From: Balanoglossus misakiensis
Lineage: Eukaryota; Hemichordata
Length of the DNA: 64,000 nt
Direction of reading: 5' to 3'
Assembly: GCA_040954595.2 (NCBI GenBank)
Contig: CM082581.2
Span: 3,224,001-3,288,000 of the forward strand
Part shown: piece after piece, positions 60,110-64,000 of the stretch
Layout of the letters: each line of letters opens with the position of its first letter
Numbering within the stretch: position 1 is the first letter of the stretch
Notes under the pieces: generated by a model
Told to the model about the DNA's origin: nothing
Seen by the model: the letters and a program-made list of their open reading frames with translations, nothing else
The model's database searches: none
Translations under genes and position numbers: made by a program

Positions 60110-61258
60110 ATCAAAGTTTGTATATTTGAAAGGTCTGTAAGCAAGGTACATATTTCTCAAACTGCCAATGAATTTTCAGATATGGAGAATAGAGTTCTGT
60201 CCCCATGCTTGTACTAAAATCTTGCAAAATATGCTTGTAGTTCAAAAAGAAATATATCAATAAGATGAAAACAACGGTGGTAAAGGGGGAGTACAGCTGA
60301 TTTTCTTTCAGAGAAGTAAGCATGTGAATGTATAATTTGAATTCCGATAGCTAATTAGTATTTACATGATGATCTGTCAAATTGTCATTCAACTACATGT
60401 ACCTTCTCTTAGACAGCATGACTTTGATTTGTAATGTGTATGTTTACTCAGTGCCACATTATAGGCAGTATTATACCTTGCCATTTAAATTAGTCACAGT
60501 CTCTCTACCTGTGTTCTAGTTTACAGCTATATTGGCAAACATTGTATTCGATTTGCACCAGTGTATATAGTAGTGAGGGAATTCAACTTGGTGTTAGTTT
60601 GTAAAGCAAGTTGACATGTACAGACATTCATTTCGGTTACTGTACATGGATAATACATGATTGTACATCAAGATACACAACCCTGTTGACAGCGTAATTT
60701 ATGAAATGATATCAAGGGGAGGTTTCAAAGATGGGAGAGCTGACATTCATGATTTTATTTTTCATAAAAAATGGTTAGCCATCTATGTGACCTCAAATGC
60801 ATTATATCTGACCCGAATTTTTTTCTTAACCTTGTCAAGAATAAAATAGCTTTTTGTAGACTATCAAAGGCTGAGCCATTGTCATATTTTAAGGTCCCAT
60901 GAGGTATGTTTATATATACCATTGGGATCTTATGGGATTGGTTGCATCTGTATGTATGTATGTACAGTGTTAGACTTGCTCCAAGTCTATGGGCTTCATT
61001 ATGTGTAGGGAACGCTTGGTCGACGCTACCCGAAACCACAAGCTCAGTCCCAAATTCGAAACTCACGTCATTACCAAAAACACGCTCAAGGCAAGCATGC
61101 AGGGAAAAAGTATTGCAATTATTTATTATGACAAAAAACCACCGAAAACACAAAGTATTGAGATTTAAAATTCAGGTAAAATGTGAAGATAAGCTTCTTG
61201 AATAATTCCTTATGAAGGCATGATAGCTCTCTATCCTCTCTAACTCGAATAAATACAA
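60110..61258. other. Intergenic stretch between CLINT1 and the exonuclease gene
   Basis: No supportable gene. Open frames at 60755-61153 (minus) and 60906-61205 (plus) overlap and lack motifs. An upstream, untranslated or first coding exon of the exonuclease gene could lie here; a CAG/GTAAAA donor-like site occurs at 61173-61181. Confidence 0.4.
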
Positions 61259-62566
61259 ATGCTTATGTCTCCCAGGTGTAAGTTGAATGTACACATTACA
61301 GATAACCTAATTACTACTGAAGGTGACAGGGGACTTTTAAAAGACTTACCTTTGAATACTTTCTATTTGTTTATATTTGTAGATGGAGCTGACATAAATG
61401 AGGTACCAGCAGCAGTACAAGCACCAAAGGCAGAGCCGTTTCATGTAGAGACAAAGCAGTTAGTCTACTTTGACCTTGAAACCACTGGTTTTGGTAATAT
61501 GGCAATTTACTTTAATATCTGTACTAAACACCATTGTCAGTATGTGTGATACTACCGTGATACTACCACCACAATTCCAAGGTGCCGTGAAATCGCTTAT
61601 CTGGGCGCATTTTCGCAAATCATACAGCTTTTTAGGGATGCATGTATGATAAAGGTATTATTACTTGAAGTTTGGTCGATGAGGCGATGCATTCTTCGCA
61701 ACTCGTCCAAATAACCACTAATATTTCTAAACGTTTTTGTTTATCTGACCATAGATATACTGTATGTTATTATTACAGGAACATCAGCACACATAACGCA
61801 GATAGCTGCAGTTTGCCAAGAGAGGTCGTTCAATGTATACGTTACACCTAAAAGACCTATCACTAAAGAAGCTTCGGCTGTAACTGGCATCTTCATGAAC
61901 GGTAATAAAATGAGTCACAATGGCATAGAAGTCAACTCATTCCCTATTAGAGAAGCTCTGCTGATGTTTGTGGAATACCTTCAGAGCATAGATAATGCAG
62001 TTCTTATTGGGCACAACGTTAAGAATTTCGATAGTAGAGTTTTACTCACAGCTGCCAGTTCTTGTGGTATGAAAACTGAAATAGATAAATCTATTTCTGG
62101 TTTTCTTGACTCTCTACCTCTTCTCAAAATGGTACTTCCTGGCCAGAGAAGTTACAAACAGCAGACACTGTATGAGGGTATTGTGGGGGGTTCCTATGCT
62201 GCGCATGATGCCTTGGCAGATGTCAAGGCTCTACAGTGTCTTATGAGTAGTATTGGGCCATCAGAAACTGAACTTTTTAAACATACATTCACTGTAGCAT
62301 TTGTTATTGAATCGTTAAATTATTTACAAATGAAAAAAACAAACCTGTCTACTTTACATATTTTGAAAGGCATTGTCAGTGACGGTATGCTTACAAAGAT
62401 TGCCGGCTCTGGCCTTCAATTTAATCATTTAAAACTTGTGCACAAGCGTGACAAAAATGGTATATTTTATTTATTTTCAGAAAAACAAATATCTGGGAAA
62501 GCACGTGTTACAAAGAGCAGTTCAATAATCAAGAATGTAAATGACTTTTTAGAAAGTTGTCGATAG
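61259..62566 (+). CDS. DEDDh 3'-5' exonuclease related to the PML exon-9 domain
   Basis: Predicted to remove nucleotides from 3' ends of DNA or RNA. Exons 61259-61493 and 61779-62566 join in phase, giving 340 residues if translation starts at 61259. Alternatively an acceptor (TTTGTAG) makes the coding exon begin at 61383 with an unseen upstream exon. Motifs: YFDLETTGFG (Exo I, Asp and Glu), GHNVKNFDSRV (Exo II, Asp) and HDALADVKAL (Exo III, His and Asp). All four acidic residues and the His are present. The segment SGFLDSLPLLKMVLPG resembles the matching part of the human PML isoform I C-terminal domain, whose catalytic residues are lost. No RING or B-box is seen, so this is a free-standing exonuclease like fish plex9 genes (from memory). 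Confidence 0.85.
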
Positions 62567-62641
62567 GTGGGAAATGGGCTTTGTTTTTGTCGTTGTTTTA
62601 ACTTACGTGAAATATAATCATGGAAAATATATTGCAAAATT

Positions 62642-62742
62642 AGGGTTTCGAGACCAGAGGGGTCTCGAAACCCTCTTGAAATCGTGTTGTTTTTAGGGTT
62701 TCGAGACCAGAGGGGTCTCGAAACCCTCTTGAAATCGTGTTG

Positions 62743-62747
<5 letters not shown>
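62642..62747. repeat. Two tandem 53-bp units, each with a 31-bp palindrome
   Basis: Each unit contains GGGTTTCGAGACC, a five-base spacer and GGTCTCGAAACCC, then CTTGAAATCGTGTTGTTTTT. The two units are almost identical. It begins about 75 bases after the exonuclease stop codon. Confidence 0.9.

Positions 62748-62780
<33 letters not shown>
62748..62780. repeat. TTA trinucleotide repeat
   Basis: About 11 TTA units, followed by TCTTCTTCCC, apparently the edge of the satellite-bearing element to the right. Confidence 0.9.
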
Positions 62781-62782
<2 letters not shown>

Positions 62783-63380
62783 TTCTTCCCACTTTTAAAA
62801 ACAGCCGCTATTCGAAGACCGTTGCACCCAATGACTTGAAATTTGGCTCATAGGTAAAACTCAAAGCAAGTAATTTTTTGATCATGTCACTATGGCAACA
62901 GGTCACATGACCTGGCAGCCATCTTGGATTTAAACTTTTAAATTGGTCTAATTTGCATAAAAAATGAAGAATCCAAATTCAAACTTTGTGGACCATATGG
63001 CCAGGGTCCTATATGCCAAATTTCAATGTCTAAGTCCTTGCCGATTTTGAGGAGATGATTTTTAAAGCATTATTTTTCATATTTTCCATGACCATTGGAC
63101 CCAGCCATTGGCCTATACTTTCCATGGTTAAGCAATGGCCCCCTAGGATTTTAGATTTATGCCCAATATCTCAACATCCGCTGGGCTGATCAGCTTCAAA
63201 TTTTGTGTGCAGCTAGCCTACCTTCCGACAATCAGTTCCAACTGGAAAAAATAATATGGAAAATCGACCGATTTTTTTATATTAATTTTTTTATGAAATC
63301 TATACCTATACTTATTCCACTATACTTAAGCTATGGCCACATAGTTTTGTAGAATTCTGGTCGGTGCAATAGTCTGCAGC
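62781..63380. other. Non-repetitive left portion of the satellite-bearing element
   Basis: No gene. The text is of the same style as 15800-16250 in reverse (AATTTGCAT, CCAAATTTCA, GGTCACATGACC), so it probably belongs to the same element family as the arrays at 14732-16385 and 63384-64000. Confidence 0.5.
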
Positions 63381-63383
63381 ATG

Positions 63384-64000
63384 GGACCAAAATAAGAAGC
63401 CACATTTAAGGCTCACCTGTGACACCTGCTCAACTCATTAATTATGTGCATACCTAATTCCAGGCAAACCAACAGGGCTACAGGTCTGATTTTTGTCGGA
63501 CATGGACCAGTATGGGGTCAAATTTTTTTCCCAAATTTTGGGTGACCTTGGGTGACCTTTGACCTACTTTCGCATATCTCAGCATCCAGAGCAGGTACAG
63601 CTCAGGTGTTTGGGTGGATGGGACCAAAATAAGAAGCCAAATTTAAGGCTCACCTGTGACACCTGCTCAACTCATTAATTATGTGCATACCTAATTCCAG
63701 GCAAACCAATAGGGCTACAGGTCTGGTTTTTGTCGGACATGGACCAGTATGGGGTCAAATTTTTTCCCCAAATTTTGGGTGACCTTGGGTGACCTTTGAC
63801 CTACTTTCGCATATCTCAGCATCCAGAGCAGGTACAGCTCAGGTGTTTGGGTGGATGGGACCAAAATAAGAAGCCAAATTTAAGGCTCATCTGTGACACC
63901 TGCTCAACTCATTAATTATGTGCATACCTAATTCCAGGCAAACCAATAGGCTACAGGTCTGGTTTTTGTCGGACATGGACCAGTATGGGGTCAAATTTTT
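63384..64000. repeat. 237-bp satellite running off the window edge
   Basis: GGACCAAAATAAGAAGCCA recurs at 63384, 63621 and 63858, an exact 237-bp period, with units nearly identical. It is the reverse complement of the 216-bp units at 14.9-15.8 kb with about 21 extra bases. Each full unit has perfect TGACCT-T-TGACCT (63553-63565 and 63790-63802). Confidence 0.92.

Overview
This is a eukaryotic nuclear genome window: large multi-exon genes with GT-AG introns, AT-rich intergenic sequence, many terminal-inverted-repeat elements, and LINE remnants. The gene content (an epsinR/CLINT1 orthologue, MGMT, a PML-exon-9-like exonuclease), a Tx1/L1-type LINE and the repeat style fit an invertebrate deuterostome such as a hemichordate or amphioxus. 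The species assignment is inference only. I found no tRNA, rRNA, CRISPR or prokaryotic operon.

Layout. (1) 0-10.7 kb: an edge fragment with a hydrophobic segment at 1-111, a perfect 49-bp palindrome, the phase-consistent last four exons of an unidentified minus-strand gene (3,528-8,192), and a 5'-truncated Tx1-like LINE (4,394-7,950) with a perfect 14-bp target duplication inside one of that gene's introns. (2) 10.7-43 kb: one large minus-strand gene of about 30 exons and about 1,900 residues. It is serine-rich, helical in its middle and has a DEP domain near the C terminus. I cannot name it. Its introns hold a satellite array carrying nuclear-receptor-like DR1 motifs, a LINE fragment, a broken DDE-transposase-like gene and many TTAA-ended miniature elements. 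(3) 43-48 kb: a 171-bp satellite, miniature elements, and a complete three-exon MGMT (O6-alkylguanine-DNA alkyltransferase) gene on the minus strand. (4) 48-60 kb: a short head-to-head intergenic region containing a foldback transposon with two identical 130-bp arms and a 9-bp target duplication, then the CLINT1 (epsinR) gene, 11 exons and 683 residues, whose first intron holds a nested stack of miniature transposons. (5) 60-64 kb: a DEDDh exonuclease gene related to the C-terminal domain of PML isoform I, then palindromic tandem repeats and another array of the DR1-bearing satellite running off the edge.

The genes do not form a pathway. MGMT is a DNA repair enzyme, CLINT1 a clathrin adaptor accessory at the trans-Golgi and endosomes, and the exonuclease a predicted nucleic-acid processing enzyme. 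The strongest signal is the repeat ecology: at least six TIR families, most with TTAA ends, several nested, abutting or palindromic, and the satellite with perfect AGGTCA direct repeats.
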